From positions 62,001 through 126,000 of the forward strand of contig NZ_CABVGX010000001.1 in NCBI RefSeq assembly GCF_902497625.1: DNA of 64,000 nucleotides, in the 5' to 3' direction. Positions 43,058 through 52,506 of this stretch are shown piece after piece. The first letter of the stretch is position 1. Each line of letters starts with the position of its first letter. This DNA is from Pseudomonas fluorescens (GTDB lineage Bacteria > Pseudomonadota > Gammaproteobacteria > Pseudomonadales > Pseudomonadaceae). The notes under the pieces are model-generated. The model searched no databases. It was not told where the DNA came from and saw nothing but the letters and a program-made list of their open reading frames with translations. A program made the position numbers and the translations under genes.

Positions 43058-43823
43058 GACGCTGGGGATTATCGGCGGCACCGGGATGCTGGGGCGGGCG
43101 ATTGCCGATGCCGCTTTGATCAGTGGGTTGCTCAGCCCGGATCGTCTGCTGATTTCCAACCGCTCGGGCGCTGGTACGTTCGGGCCGAAGGTGCAGGTTC
43201 TGGCAGATAATCAGCGGTTGGTAGCGCTCAGCGACATGATCGTTTTATCGATCCGGCCGGAGCAGTTTCGCGAGTTGACGATCAATGCGCGGGGCAAAAC
43301 GGTCGTCTCGCTGATGGCGGGTGTGCCGGCCTCTTTGATCTGCGTAGCTACCGGGGCAGACCGGGTGATTCGGGCAATGCCGAATGCCGCGGTGCAGATT
43401 TGTCAGTCGTACACGCCGTGGTTCAGCGCCGGCGCGCTGGATGAGGACGATCGGCAATTTGTGCAGCAGATGTTCGAGTGCGTGGGCACGGCGGATGAAG
43501 TGCCGAATGAAGATTGCATCGACTACCTCTGTGCCTTGTCCGGTACCGGGCCTGCGTTGCCGGCGTTGTTGTACAAGGCACTGGTCAGCCAGGCGGTTAT
43601 CGCCGGCATTCCCGAAGCCATCGCCCAACGCGCCGCCCATGGCGTGGTGGTCGGCGGCGGACAGTTGCTGGCCGATAACGACCCGTTGCAGATGCTCGAA
43701 ACCCTCATGGCCTACCGTGGCGTCACCGCAGCGGCGCTGCAGTCGATGACCGATCAGCACATCGAAAGCATCATCGGCAATGCCGTGCTGCAAGGCGCAG
43801 ACCTGGCTCGCAAAGGCATGTAA
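43047..43823 (+). CDS. Pyrroline-5-carboxylate reductase-like protein
   Basis: A 258-residue ProC-family reductase: KTLGIIGGTGMLGRAIADA (the dinucleotide fold has GGTGMLG), SDMIVLSIRPEQF, VVSLMAGVP, IRAMPNAAVQI, and the C-terminal SGTGPALPALLYKALVSQAVIAGIPEAIAQ. The family reduces pyrroline-5-carboxylate to proline; this copy, coupled to a TetR regulator, is probably a paralogue acting on a related cyclic imine rather than the housekeeping ProC. GGGGGG stands before the ATG. Confidence 0.85.
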   Translation: MHNKTLGIIGGTGMLGRAIADAALISGLLSPDRLLISNRSGAGTFGPKVQVLADNQRLVALSDMIVLSIRPEQFRELTINARGKTVVSLMAGVPASLICVATGADRVIRAMPNAAVQICQSYTPWFSAGALDEDDRQFVQQMFECVGTADEVPNEDCIDYLCALSGTGPALPALLYKALVSQAVIAGIPEAIAQRAAHGVVVGGGQLLADNDPLQMLETLMAYRGVTAAALQSMTDQHIESIIGNAVLQGADLARKGM

Positions 43824-43951
43824 CCTCGGAAGTCGGTAACGGCCAGTACACACTCGCATTTGTCAGGAAAACCAAGCGTTTTCCAGACGATGGCCCGGAA
43901 TTGCGCATGATGGCGAGTGGATATCTGGCAGAACATGATTATGCTTCCTTC

Positions 43952-43980
43952 AAAGGCTTTGCAGCGATGCAAGGCCTTTT
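43952..43980 (+). terminator. Hairpin with T-rich tail downstream of ProC-like gene
   Basis: AAAGGCTTTGCAGCGATGCAAGGCCTTTT folds with an AAGGC/GCCTT and a TTGCA/TGCAA stem and one internal mismatch. It lies about 130 bases after the gene in the 270-base gap before the MHS transporter. Possible terminator. Confidence 0.45.
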
Positions 43981-44093
43981 GCCTGTTGCATGCTTCGCGC
44001 ACACCGTAATCCGATGACATCAGCCCTGGGGCCTGGGTGCGGCAAATGGTAGTGAGGTACTCCGGCCTACAACAAGAAAGACGGAGATGACCC

Positions 44094-45770
44094 ATGGCCG
44101 CAATCGACAACACTTCTACGGGCAGCACGCCCAAACACACGATTACCAAAGAGGAGCGCAAGGTCATCTTTGCCTCGTCTTTGGGCACGGTGTTCGAGTG
44201 GTACGACTTTTATCTGTACGGTTCTCTCGCGGCGATCATCGCCAAGCACTTCTTTGCCGGCGTCAACGAGACAACGGCGTTCATCTTCGCGCTGCTTGCA
44301 TTCGCCGCAGGCTTCGCGGTGCGACCTTTCGGCGCCATTGTGTTCGGCCGGCTCGGCGACATGATCGGGCGCAAACACACCTTCCTCATCACCATCGTGA
44401 TCATGGGCGTCTCCACCGCTATCGTCGGTTTTCTCCCTGGGTATGCCACGATAGGCGTGGCGGCGCCGATCATCCTGATCACCCTGCGTTTGCTGCAGGG
44501 CCTGGCGCTCGGTGGGGAATATGGCGGCGCGGCGACCTACGTAGCCGAGCATGCACCCAAGGGCCGGCGCGGCTTTTTTACCTCGTGGATTCAGACCACC
44601 GCCACCCTCGGTCTGTTTCTCTCGCTGCTGGTGATCCTGGCCTGCCGCACAATTCTCGGCACTGAAGCGTTCGAGGCGTGGGGCTGGCGGATTCCGTTCC
44701 TGTTGTCGATCCTGCTGCTGATCGTCTCGGTTTACATTCGTCTGCAACTTAGCGAGTCACCGGTGTTCCTGAAAATGAAGGCCGAAGGCAAGTCATCCAA
44801 GGCGCCGCTGACCGAGTCTTTCGCCCGCTGGGACAACCTGAAAATCGTCATCATGGCGTTGCTCGGCGGTACCGCCGGCCAGGCTGTGGTGTGGTACACC
44901 GGGCAGTTTTACGCACTGTTCTTCCTGTTGCAAACGCTGAAGATAGACGCGCAAACCGCCAACCTGCTGATTGCCGGCTCATTGCTGATCGGCACGCCGT
45001 TCTTCGTGATTTTCGGCAGCCTGTCGGACCGCATCGGGCGCAAGGGCATCATCATGGCCGGCTGCATTCTCGCGGCGCTGACTTACTTTCCGATCTTCCA
45101 TGCGCTGACGCAGTACGGTAACCCCGACGTGTTCACTGCGCAGGCGAAGAACCCGGTGACGGTGATCGCCGATCCTGACCAGTGTTCGTTCCAGTTCGAC
45201 CCGGTGGGCAAAGCCAAATTCACCAGTTCCTGCGACCTCGCCAAAACCCAGCTGGCCAGGAAAGCCATCCCTTACAAAAACGAAGCAGCGCCGGCGGGCA
45301 CGGTCGCGCAGGTGCGAATCGGCGACAAGGTCATCTCCAGCTTCGAAGGCACCGACATGCCGGGCGCCGACTTCAAGGCGCGCAACGACGCCTTCATCGC
45401 GACCTTGGGCGGCGCGCTCAAGGAAGCCGGCTACCCGGAGAAAGCCGACCCGGCCAAGACCAACTATCCAATGGTGTTGCTCCTGCTGACCATTCTGGTG
45501 ATCTACGTGACCATGGTCTACGGGCCAATCGCGGCCTGGCTGGTAGAATTGTTCCCGGCGCGCATTCGCTACACGTCAATGTCGCTGCCGTATCACATCG
45601 GTAACGGCTGGTTCGGCGGGTTCCTGCCGACTGTTGCGTTCGCGATGGTTGCCGCGACCGGCGATATCTACTACGGCCTGTGGTACCCGATTGTGATCGC
45701 CCTGATGACAGCGGTGCTCGGGATCTTTTTCCTGCCGGAAACCAAGGACCGCGACATCAATCACTCGTAA
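44094..45770 (+). CDS. MHS-family metabolite:H+ symporter with large periplasmic insert
   Basis: A 558-residue inner-membrane symporter of the ShiA/ProP/CitA group (LGTVFEWYDFYLYGSLAAIIAKHFF, FGRLGDMIGRKHTFLITI, GLALGGEYGGAATYVAEHAP). Family members carry about 430-450 residues; here about 120 extra residues (about 335-455) sit in one loop between late helices and hold two cysteines (DQCSF and SSCDL) that could form a disulfide. Substrates of relatives are organic acids such as shikimate, citrate or alpha-ketoglutarate. Confidence 0.88.
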   Translation: MAAIDNTSTGSTPKHTITKEERKVIFASSLGTVFEWYDFYLYGSLAAIIAKHFFAGVNETTAFIFALLAFAAGFAVRPFGAIVFGRLGDMIGRKHTFLITIVIMGVSTAIVGFLPGYATIGVAAPIILITLRLLQGLALGGEYGGAATYVAEHAPKGRRGFFTSWIQTTATLGLFLSLLVILACRTILGTEAFEAWGWRIPFLLSILLLIVSVYIRLQLSESPVFLKMKAEGKSSKAPLTESFARWDNLKIVIMALLGGTAGQAVVWYTGQFYALFFLLQTLKIDAQTANLLIAGSLLIGTPFFVIFGSLSDRIGRKGIIMAGCILAALTYFPIFHALTQYGNPDVFTAQAKNPVTVIADPDQCSFQFDPVGKAKFTSSCDLAKTQLARKAIPYKNEAAPAGTVAQVRIGDKVISSFEGTDMPGADFKARNDAFIATLGGALKEAGYPEKADPAKTNYPMVLLLLTILVIYVTMVYGPIAAWLVELFPARIRYTSMSLPYHIGNGWFGGFLPTVAFAMVAATGDIYYGLWYPIVIALMTAVLGIFFLPETKDRDINHS

Positions 45771-45830
45771 GGCCGGCGTCTGTCCTCTCCCGCGAGGGGG
45801 AGGGCAGTGCTGTTCACGTTGAAACCAGCT

Positions 45831-46619
45831 TCAGGCCGGCCTGATACGCAGAATCTGTGCGCCGTCGAACGGGTCGACCAGGTAGTGCGCCTGCACGCCG
45901 AATGTCTCGCGCAAACGCTGCGGCGTCAGTACTTCCAACGGTTTACCAAGCGCCACCAGGCGCCCTCGTTCGAGCACCGCCAGGCGGTCGCAACTCAACG
46001 CCTGATTCAAATCATGCAAGGCAATCAGCGTGGTCACCGGCAGGGATTGCACCACTTGCAGAATCGCCAGTTGATGCTGGATATCCAGGTGATTGGTCGG
46101 CTCGTCCAGTAGCAGGACCTGCGGACGCTGGGCCAGTGCGCGAGCAATGTGCACGCGTTGGCGTTCGCCGCCGGACAGGCTGTGCCAGCTGCGTTTTTCC
46201 AGGTGCGTCGCATCGACATCGCGTAACGCCTGCTGAACGATGGCGTGATCCTCACTCGACCATGGGCGCAAGGCCGACAACCATGGCGTGCGGCCGAGGG
46301 CGACGGCGTCGAACACGCCGATGGCGTCCAGCGTATCGGCCTGTTGCTCGACCACGGCGAGGGTTTGTGCAATCGCACGTCGCGCTACTGTTTTGAGCCT
46401 GTTTCCATTGAGGTAGACGGCGCCACGCCCAGGGACGCGCAAACCTGCCAACAGTTTCAGCAGGGTGGATTTGCCTGAGCCGTTGGGCCCGACGATGCCG
46501 AGGGTTTCGCCGCGTCGCACCTCCAGACTGATGTTGTGCAAAAGCTCGATGTCGCGCACATGGAAACCCAGCCCTTCACATCGCAGCACGCTATCGCCAA
46601 CAGACTGCATGGCATTCAT
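45831..46619 (-). CDS. btuD: Corrinoid-type ABC transporter ATPase (BtuD-like)
   Basis: A 262-residue ABC ATPase: Walker A GPNGSGKST, signature LSGGERQRV, Walker B LLLDEPTNHLD, H-loop ALHDLN, the FecE/BtuD/HmuV type. Start at 46619 overlaps the permease stop by four bases (ATGA). The operon follows a cobalamin riboswitch, which makes vitamin B12 or a precursor (cobinamide) the likely cargo; iron-siderophore transport is the alternative for this family. Confidence 0.85.
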   Translation of the reverse strand: MNAMQSVGDSVLRCEGLGFHVRDIELLHNISLEVRRGETLGIVGPNGSGKSTLLKLLAGLRVPGRGAVYLNGNRLKTVARRAIAQTLAVVEQQADTLDAIGVFDAVALGRTPWLSALRPWSSEDHAIVQQALRDVDATHLEKRSWHSLSGGERQRVHIARALAQRPQVLLLDEPTNHLDIQHQLAILQVVQSLPVTTLIALHDLNQALSCDRLAVLERGRLVALGKPLEVLTPQRLRETFGVQAHYLVDPFDGAQILRIRPA

Positions 46620-47632
46620 CGCGCATTCCTCCGGCCGATCAGAATCAGCGCAAACACCGGCGCACCGACCAGCGCCGTGATGACACCCACCGGGATCACC
46701 TGGCCTTTGATCAGCGTGCGCGAGAGGATGTCGGCGGCAATCAGGAACACCGCGCCGCCCAGTGCACTGGCCGGCACCAGGCGGGCATGTTGTGTGCCCA
46801 GCAACAGCCGCGCAGCGTGAGGGATGACCAGGCCGACGAAGCCGATCGAGCCGACAATCGAAACCATCACCGCCGTTACCAGTGCCGCGCAACTGATCAG
46901 CAGAAACTGTACCGGGCGCACCGCAATGCCCAGCGACGCTGCCGAGTCGGCGCCGAACGTGAAGGCATCGAGCGCGCGTCGATGCCACAGGCAAATGAGC
47001 AAACCGATCAACGCCACTGGAACCGCCAGCCACACTGACGGCCAGCGCACGCCGCTGAGGTTGCCCAATAGCCAGAACATGATGCCGCGTGCCTGTTCGG
47101 AGCTGGCCGACTTGGTGATCAGAAAAGCGGTCAGCGCATTGAACAGCTGCGAGCCGGCAATCCCCGCCAGGATAATCTGCCCGGTTCGCCCCGGTGCAGC
47201 GCTGGCCCGCGCCAGCAACACCACCACGATGAAGGCCGCCACCGCACCGACAAATGCGCCAACCGACAGCGAAATCAGCCCCGCACCCAAGCCTAGCAGC
47301 GCCACCAGCACTGCGCCGGTCGAGGCACCGGCGGAAATGCCCAGCAAGTACGGGTCGGCCAACGGGTTGCGCAACAGCGATTGCAGAATCACCCCGCAGG
47401 TCGCCAACCCGGCGCCGCAGGCCGCAGCGACCAGGGCGCGGGTCAGGCGGTAATTCCAGACGATGCCTTCATCGATCGGGTCGAGTACGTAACCGGCGGC
47501 CCACAGTTTGTTCGCGAGTACCTGAAACACCACGCCCGGCTCAATGACCGTTTCACCGATGGCCATGCCGGCAATCACTGCCGCCAGTAAGGTCAGCAGC
47601 GCGAGGATTGTGCGCATCAGCATCGCCGTCAT
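46616..47632 (-). CDS. btuC: FecCD-type permease (BtuC-like)
   Basis: A 338-residue inner-membrane permease with about ten helices; RLTRALVAAACGAGLATCGVILQSLLRNPLADPYLLGISAGASTGAVL is the FecCD/BtuC signature, and GSIGFVGLVIPHAARLLLG the coupling region. Overlaps both neighbours by four bases. Second gene of the riboswitch-controlled operon. Confidence 0.88.
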   Translation of the reverse strand: MTAMLMRTILALLTLLAAVIAGMAIGETVIEPGVVFQVLANKLWAAGYVLDPIDEGIVWNYRLTRALVAAACGAGLATCGVILQSLLRNPLADPYLLGISAGASTGAVLVALLGLGAGLISLSVGAFVGAVAAFIVVVLLARASAAPGRTGQIILAGIAGSQLFNALTAFLITKSASSEQARGIMFWLLGNLSGVRWPSVWLAVPVALIGLLICLWHRRALDAFTFGADSAASLGIAVRPVQFLLISCAALVTAVMVSIVGSIGFVGLVIPHAARLLLGTQHARLVPASALGGAVFLIAADILSRTLIKGQVIPVGVITALVGAPVFALILIGRRNAR

Positions 47633-48645
47633 TGCCCCAGGTCGTAGCCGTGGATGGCCGTCGCCAGGGTTTCCAGACCCTCGAACATGCGCACACTGGC
47701 CTGCATGGCCATGGCATCGAGAATGATGATGCGGTTGTGTTTCACCGCGTCCATGTTGCGCGTGACCGGATCAGTGCGCAGGAATTCGAGTTTTTTCAGG
47801 TGGTCGTCGGCCGGGAAGCGGCGGCGGTCCATCTTGGCGATCACCAGAAAGGTCGGGTTGGCCTTGGCAATGGTTTCCCAGCCCACGGTCGGCCATTCTT
47901 CGTCGGACTCCACCACGTTGCGAACGCCGAGGGTGTTGAGCATGAAGTCGGGAATGCCCTTGTGTCCGGCAACGTAGGGGTCGATGTCGAGGCTGGCGCT
48001 GGAGAACCAGAACAGTGCGCTGGTGTGACGCAAGTCCTTGTTCTGCGCGGCCGTCGCCACCGACTTCTCCAGGCTGGCCTTGAGCGTTGCGGTCAACAAT
48101 CGGCCGCGCTCCTGCACGTCGAAGATCTGCGCCAGTTGACTGATGCTTTTGTACAGGCTGTCGACGCGAAACGCTTCGAGCCGCGTGCCATCGGCGCCGA
48201 CCAGGTTGTCCTTGGCTTCGCAATCGGAGGGCATGAGATAGGTCGGGATGTTCATCTCATGAAACTGCTCGCGGGTGCCGACCGCACCTTGTGGCCCGAC
48301 CATCCACTCCAGCTCCACGGCGACCAGCTGCGGTCGCTTGCTGATCACCGCCTCGAAACTCGGCTCATTGTCGGCCAGGCGCTCGATGCGCGCGTTGACG
48401 GCCTGGTACTGAGCCAACACATTGTTAAACCACAGCGATGTGCCGACCACCTTGTCGCTCAGGCCCATGGCGTAGAGCATTTCTGTGCCGGCCTGGCCAA
48501 TGGTCACCGCGCGGCTTGGCGCCTGGGCAAACGTCAACGTGCTGCCGCAGTTTTCCACCGTCAGCGGATAGTGTGTAGGGGCCGCATGGGCAAGGGTGGA
48601 AAAACCCAAGGCAGTGACGAGGGTGACAAGGCGCGACAGCCGCAT
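47629..48645 (-). CDS. btuF: Periplasmic corrinoid-binding protein (BtuF-like)
   Basis: A 338-residue class III binding protein with a signal peptide (MRLSRLVTLVTALGFSTLAHA). Helical-backbone pattern of the BtuF/FhuD fold: RAVTIGQAGTEMLYAMGLSDKVVGTS, then NEPSFEAVISKRPQLVAVEL. First gene after the cobalamin riboswitch, with GGAG before the ATG. Sequence alone does not tell corrinoid from siderophore; the riboswitch does. Confidence 0.85.
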   Translation of the reverse strand: MRLSRLVTLVTALGFSTLAHAAPTHYPLTVENCGSTLTFAQAPSRAVTIGQAGTEMLYAMGLSDKVVGTSLWFNNVLAQYQAVNARIERLADNEPSFEAVISKRPQLVAVELEWMVGPQGAVGTREQFHEMNIPTYLMPSDCEAKDNLVGADGTRLEAFRVDSLYKSISQLAQIFDVQERGRLLTATLKASLEKSVATAAQNKDLRHTSALFWFSSASLDIDPYVAGHKGIPDFMLNTLGVRNVVESDEEWPTVGWETIAKANPTFLVIAKMDRRRFPADDHLKKLEFLRTDPVTRNMDAVKHNRIIILDAMAMQASVRMFEGLETLATAIHGYDLGQ

Positions 48646-48754
48646 GACGCAGTCTCCGGAGGACCGTACAAAAAAAGCAGGGTACGGACTGGAAACACAT
48701 CGTTGTTCGCTGCCGGGGTAACTCGAGAACCGGGCGCAAGGATGTCCTTCCCGG

Positions 48755-48935
48755 ACACCCCGCCGGTTAGTGATTTGCCTGGCCGGCAGGTCTCCTGACT
48801 GATGCGTCGTCGCCTGGCTCCAGCCTTCCCGGGAATCAACCCAGTGGCAATCGAGGAGCAGGCTCGGCATCTACAGTTGCGGGGGCAGTTCCGTTTGATG
48901 CCATGCAAGGCACCTCGGATTCCCTATTAATCCCA
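48755..48935 (-). promoter_or_regulatory. Cobalamin riboswitch
   Basis: Read on the minus strand the leader has the order GGGAATCCGAGGTGCC, CGGAACTGCCCCCGCAACTG, GCCACTG, GGGAAGGCTGGAGCC and CAGTCAGGAGACCTGCC (B12 box, 48785-48801). This is the consensus AdoCbl-riboswitch set. It precedes btuF by about 110 bases, and a small hairpin (48664-48687) near the ribosome site may belong to its expression platform. Confidence 0.95.
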
Positions 48936-49023
48936 TTTGGAAACCGGCGGCGGGCATGGTAGTCGATTGGGCGTCGCAACGGTCCGGATTTTTTTCAGCG
49001 GCTGCGATGTCGAGGGCCTGGCG

Positions 49024-49590
49024 TCAGCGACCGACGGCACACAGTTCACCGGACGCACGGATCAGCGCCTGACCGTGCAGTTGGTCCTTGATCAGCGTCG
49101 CCCGGGTCTTGCCCAGCCAGTGCGGGCAATCCGGGTCGGTGCGATAGCGCGAAAAAGCCGCGTATTGCTGCAACAGACGTTTCTGCAGCAGGTCCAGTTG
49201 CGGGCGAATCTGCTTGTCCAGATCCTGTCGAGGGGCAGGGGGCGCCTTGCCCGCTGCCTGCCATTGCGCACGTCGCCCGTATTGCACCACTTTGCTGGCC
49301 TCAATCTGCGCGGCGATGAGGTCAGCGAACTCATCCGGATTGACCTTGTACTGCGTAGCCTGCTTGCGTGCAGCGGCGATGACCAGCGCCTCCCGCGCGT
49401 TGTCCTGGATCGGCTTGCCGCTGTCCCACTTGGCCAACGCCGCCAGATCGCCGATGTTCAAACGCTCGTACATCGTCGCCAGCAGCGGCTGCAGACTGTC
49501 GGGTGCAGGCGAAGGCGTGGCGGCGTGCCCGGCGTTGGCAAACAGGGCGAGCAGGGCAGCGAGCAGTGGTAAACGGGAAGAGCGGCACAT
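49024..49590 (-). CDS. Secreted chorismate mutase, AroQ-gamma type
   Basis: A 188-residue protein with a signal peptide (LPLLAALLALFANAGHA). LQPLLATMYERLNIGDLAALAKWDSGKPIQDNAREALVIAAARKQA with later YGRRAQW is the periplasmic *AroQ class; the helical active site uses Arg/Lys/Glu residues. It converts chorismate to prephenate outside the cytoplasm, a role in pathogens and plant-associated bacteria often linked to phenylalanine supply or host salicylate interference. AGAGG precedes the ATG. Divergent from the GlxA-type regulator. Confidence 0.9.
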   Translation of the reverse strand: MCRSSRLPLLAALLALFANAGHAATPSPAPDSLQPLLATMYERLNIGDLAALAKWDSGKPIQDNAREALVIAAARKQATQYKVNPDEFADLIAAQIEASKVVQYGRRAQWQAAGKAPPAPRQDLDKQIRPQLDLLQKRLLQQYAAFSRYRTDPDCPHWLGKTRATLIKDQLHGQALIRASGELCAVGR

Positions 49591-49776
49591 AAGCAAACCT
49601 CTTGGATCGCGCGGTCATGGTTAAGTACCACAGGTGCGAGGGAGCATGTATCAGGATTGATATATTTGTCGAGGATCTGCGGTTAGCATGGCGGTAATCA
49701 GCGCGCCTGAAGCCAGGTTCGTCAACATAGCCGAGTGAGTCGCACCTTGATCGAAAGACGTCAATTCAGCGGTGGC

Positions 49777-50757
49777 ATGAAGGGCAAAAACCTCCGCTAT
49801 CTGAATGAACCTGCTGAGTCGGCTCGCATGACCCGCACCGGCTTTTTGCTGCTCGAGCATTTTTCACTGCCCGCGTTCACCCAGGCGCTGGACACCTTCG
49901 TCACCGCCAACCTGCTGCGCCCGGGTTTGTTTTCATCACGCACCTTTGGTCTGCATGGCGGCGAGGTCATCAGCGACCTGGGTCTGGTAATCCGCCCCGA
50001 CGCCCGCATCGATACATCGGCGATCCATGAACTGGACCTGCTGGTGATCTGCGGCGGCTACCGCACCGAACTGAATCCTGGCGATGAGCTCAATCACCTG
50101 CTGCGGCTGGCAGCGGATCACGGCGTTATCCTGGCGGGGCTGTGGAACGGCGCGTGGTTTCTCGGCAGCGCGGGTGTACTCGATGGCTATCGCTGTGCGA
50201 TTCATCCTGAGCACCGTCCGGCACTGGCGGAAATCTCCAAAGCCACCCATGTCACCAGCGAACCTTATGTGATCGACCGCGACCGGCTCACCGCATCCAG
50301 CCCTTCGGGGGCCTTTCACATGGCGCTCGACTGGATCAAGGGCTTGCACGACAAGGCGCTGATCGAGGGCATCGAGGATATTCTGGCGTTCGAGGAATCG
50401 CGCTATCGGCGCATCAAGCCGACGGAAAATGTCTGCGTCAGTGCGCCGCTGCGAGAAGTGGTGAAGCTGATGGACGCCAATCTTGAAGAACCGCTGGAAC
50501 TGGAACAACTGGCAGTGTATGCCGGTCGTTCGCGGCGCCAGCTGGAGCGCTTGTTCAAGGAGCAACTGGGCACCACGCCGCAACGCTATTACATGGAATT
50601 GCGCATCACCGAGGCGCGGCGTTTGCTGCAGCACACGGAACTGTCCCAGGTGGACGTGCTGGTGGCTTGCGGCTTTGTGTCGCCCAGCCACTTCAGCAAA
50701 TGCTACAGCGCCTATTTCGGCTACCGGCCGTCGAAGGAAAAGCGTCTGGTCAAGTGA
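49777..50757 (+). CDS. GlxA-type AraC regulator (GATase-like domain)
   Basis: About 326 residues: a PfpI/GATase1-like domain (GFLLLEHFSLPAFTQALDTFVTANLLRPGLF; VILAGLWNGAWFLGSAGVLDGY) followed by an AraC domain (LEQLAVYAGRSRRQLERLFKEQLGTTPQRYYMELRITEARRLL; QVDVLVACGFVSPSHFSKCYSAYFG). The usual cysteine is replaced by tryptophan/asparagine (GLWNGAW), as in regulators of the GbdR/CdhR/ArgR group, which sense betaine, carnitine or arginine derivatives. Start uncertain: ATG 49777 or 49828, or GTG 49735. Confidence 0.87.
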   Translation: MKGKNLRYLNEPAESARMTRTGFLLLEHFSLPAFTQALDTFVTANLLRPGLFSSRTFGLHGGEVISDLGLVIRPDARIDTSAIHELDLLVICGGYRTELNPGDELNHLLRLAADHGVILAGLWNGAWFLGSAGVLDGYRCAIHPEHRPALAEISKATHVTSEPYVIDRDRLTASSPSGAFHMALDWIKGLHDKALIEGIEDILAFEESRYRRIKPTENVCVSAPLREVVKLMDANLEEPLELEQLAVYAGRSRRQLERLFKEQLGTTPQRYYMELRITEARRLLQHTELSQVDVLVACGFVSPSHFSKCYSAYFGYRPSKEKRLVK

Positions 50758-50796
50758 CAGCAGAGAGTGGGGACTGAACGCGCCAGTCCCGATTTG

Positions 50797-52506
50797 TCAG
50801 CGAGCAGACAGCGGCGGGGCACGGGGTGGAACCAGGCGTTTTGTCCCTGTCGACTCGAAGGCCGAGGCGAACCGCAGCAGATTGGAATCGTCGTAGGCGC
50901 GGCCGGCGAAGGTCAGCCCGACCGGCATGCCAATGTCTGCCATCACACCCATTGGCACTGTCACCGTTGGCACACCGAGATGACGGATGGCAAGGTTGCC
51001 ATTGGCCACCCAGACGCCGTTACTCCAGGCAATGTCGGCTGACGCCGGTTCAATGTCGGCATCCGCTGGCGCCACGTCGGCAACGGTAGGGAACAACACT
51101 GCATCCAGGTGCAGTTTATCCATCCAGTCTTCCAGGTCGATGCGACGGGTTTGCTCGAGCCCGCGCAAGCCGTCCGCCACCGTGCTGATTTCATTCCACG
51201 GCGTAATGCCGCGCTCGGCCATGCGCACGTACTCGTCCATGCCGGCGACGAGATCACCTTCGCGGTTGGGCAGGGTGCCCGGGTCGTGCGGGAAAATCAG
51301 CGGGCCGTCGACATCCACCAGACGGTTCAGCCGGGGATCGCCATTGGCTTGCAGGAAATCATCGAAGGCCCACGCGGTCAGTTCCCACAACTCATCGTGC
51401 AGAAATTCCTTTGAGACCAGTCCGCGGGTGAACACTGTCGGTGCGCCCGGACGATCGCCTTCGCAATTGGACACCAGCGGGAAGTCGACGTCGATCACTT
51501 CGGCTCCGGCCGCTTCAAGTGCCAGACGCGCCTTCTGCCACAGCGCGATGACTGAAGGTCGAGTGTTGATGCGCTGACCGGTGGGGCCGCCGATACCGGG
51601 CGCATCCGAGGTGCCTGCTGCGGGGTCGGCGTTGATGTACATCCGTGGAATACCGAAGCGCTTGCCCGCCAGCACAGCGCTATCGGCCGCCAGCTGCAGA
51701 TAGGCGGCGGGGCGCACCGAGGCGACGCTCGGGATCGGCACCCAGGGTTGCAAGCGCCACAGGTCGCCGCGGGTGTCGGCATCTTCCGCCACCACCACAT
51801 CCAGCACTTCCAGCAGATCGGCCATGGTTCTGGCGAACGGCACGACCACGTCCATCGTTGGCGTCAGCGGCCAGTTGCCGCGCACCGAAATCACCCCGCG
51901 CGACGGCGTGTAGGCGCACAAGCCGTTGTTCGACGCCGGCCCGCGACCGCTCGACCAGGTTTCTTCGGCAAGACCGAAAGCGGCGAAACTGGCTGCCGTT
52001 GCCGTGCCAGCGCCATTGGAAGAACCGGAAGCGAATGGCGCGGTCAGGTAATCACCGTTATACGGACTCTCCGCCCGGCCATAGACGCCGCGTTGCATGC
52101 CGCCGTTGGCCATCGGCGGCATGTTGGTCTTGCCCAGGCAAATCGCCCCGGCGCCGCGCAGTCGTTCAATGGTGAACGCATCGCGATGCGCTACCAGATT
52201 GGCAAAGGCCGGGCTGCCCGATGCAGCGGTCAGCCCTTTTACCAGGTAGCTGTCCTTGGCCGTGTAGGCAATACCGTCGAGCGGGCCAAGTGTTTCGCCT
52301 TTGGCCCTGCGCGCATCGGATGCGCGCGCCTCTTCCAGCGCCTGCGGGTTGAGCACCACGACTGCGTTAAGCGCAGTTGCGGTTGTCGGCCCGTCGTAGG
52401 CGTCGATCCGGTCCAGATAGGCCTGAACCAGCTCGACCGCCGTGGTGCGGCCGGATTCAAGCGCCGCACGCAGCTCGGCAATGGAAACTTCAGTCACCTC
52501 AATCAT
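50797..52506 (-). CDS. Amidase signature family enzyme
   Basis: A 569-residue amidase. The catalytic lysine is in YTAKDSYLVKG (Lys84), the cis-serine region is FASGSSNGAGTATAASFA and the nucleophile serine lies in EETWSSGRGPASNNG, which diverges from the common G-x-D-x-x-G-S-I-R. The family hydrolyses amides, often in plant-hormone or nitrogen metabolism. ATG at 52506 overlaps the stop of a 21-codon upstream frame. Function beyond amide hydrolysis unknown. Confidence 0.85.
   Translation of the reverse strand: MIEVTEVSIAELRAALESGRTTAVELVQAYLDRIDAYDGPTTATALNAVVVLNPQALEEARASDARRAKGETLGPLDGIAYTAKDSYLVKGLTAASGSPAFANLVAHRDAFTIERLRGAGAICLGKTNMPPMANGGMQRGVYGRAESPYNGDYLTAPFASGSSNGAGTATAASFAAFGLAEETWSSGRGPASNNGLCAYTPSRGVISVRGNWPLTPTMDVVVPFARTMADLLEVLDVVVAEDADTRGDLWRLQPWVPIPSVASVRPAAYLQLAADSAVLAGKRFGIPRMYINADPAAGTSDAPGIGGPTGQRINTRPSVIALWQKARLALEAAGAEVIDVDFPLVSNCEGDRPGAPTVFTRGLVSKEFLHDELWELTAWAFDDFLQANGDPRLNRLVDVDGPLIFPHDPGTLPNREGDLVAGMDEYVRMAERGITPWNEISTVADGLRGLEQTRRIDLEDWMDKLHLDAVLFPTVADVAPADADIEPASADIAWSNGVWVANGNLAIRHLGVPTVTVPMGVMADIGMPVGLTFAGRAYDDSNLLRFASAFESTGTKRLVPPRAPPLSAR

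Noticed and set aside
43866..43884. GGAAAAC-CAAGC-GTTTTCC as a terminator
   Set aside because: A clean 7-bp hairpin, but weak stem and no T-run after it; the structure at 43952 is a better candidate.
46620..47033. Longer N-terminus for the BtuD-like ATPase
   Set aside because: The extra 138 residues are another frame of the permease gene; ATG 46619 gives the standard ATPase length and a 4-base overlap.
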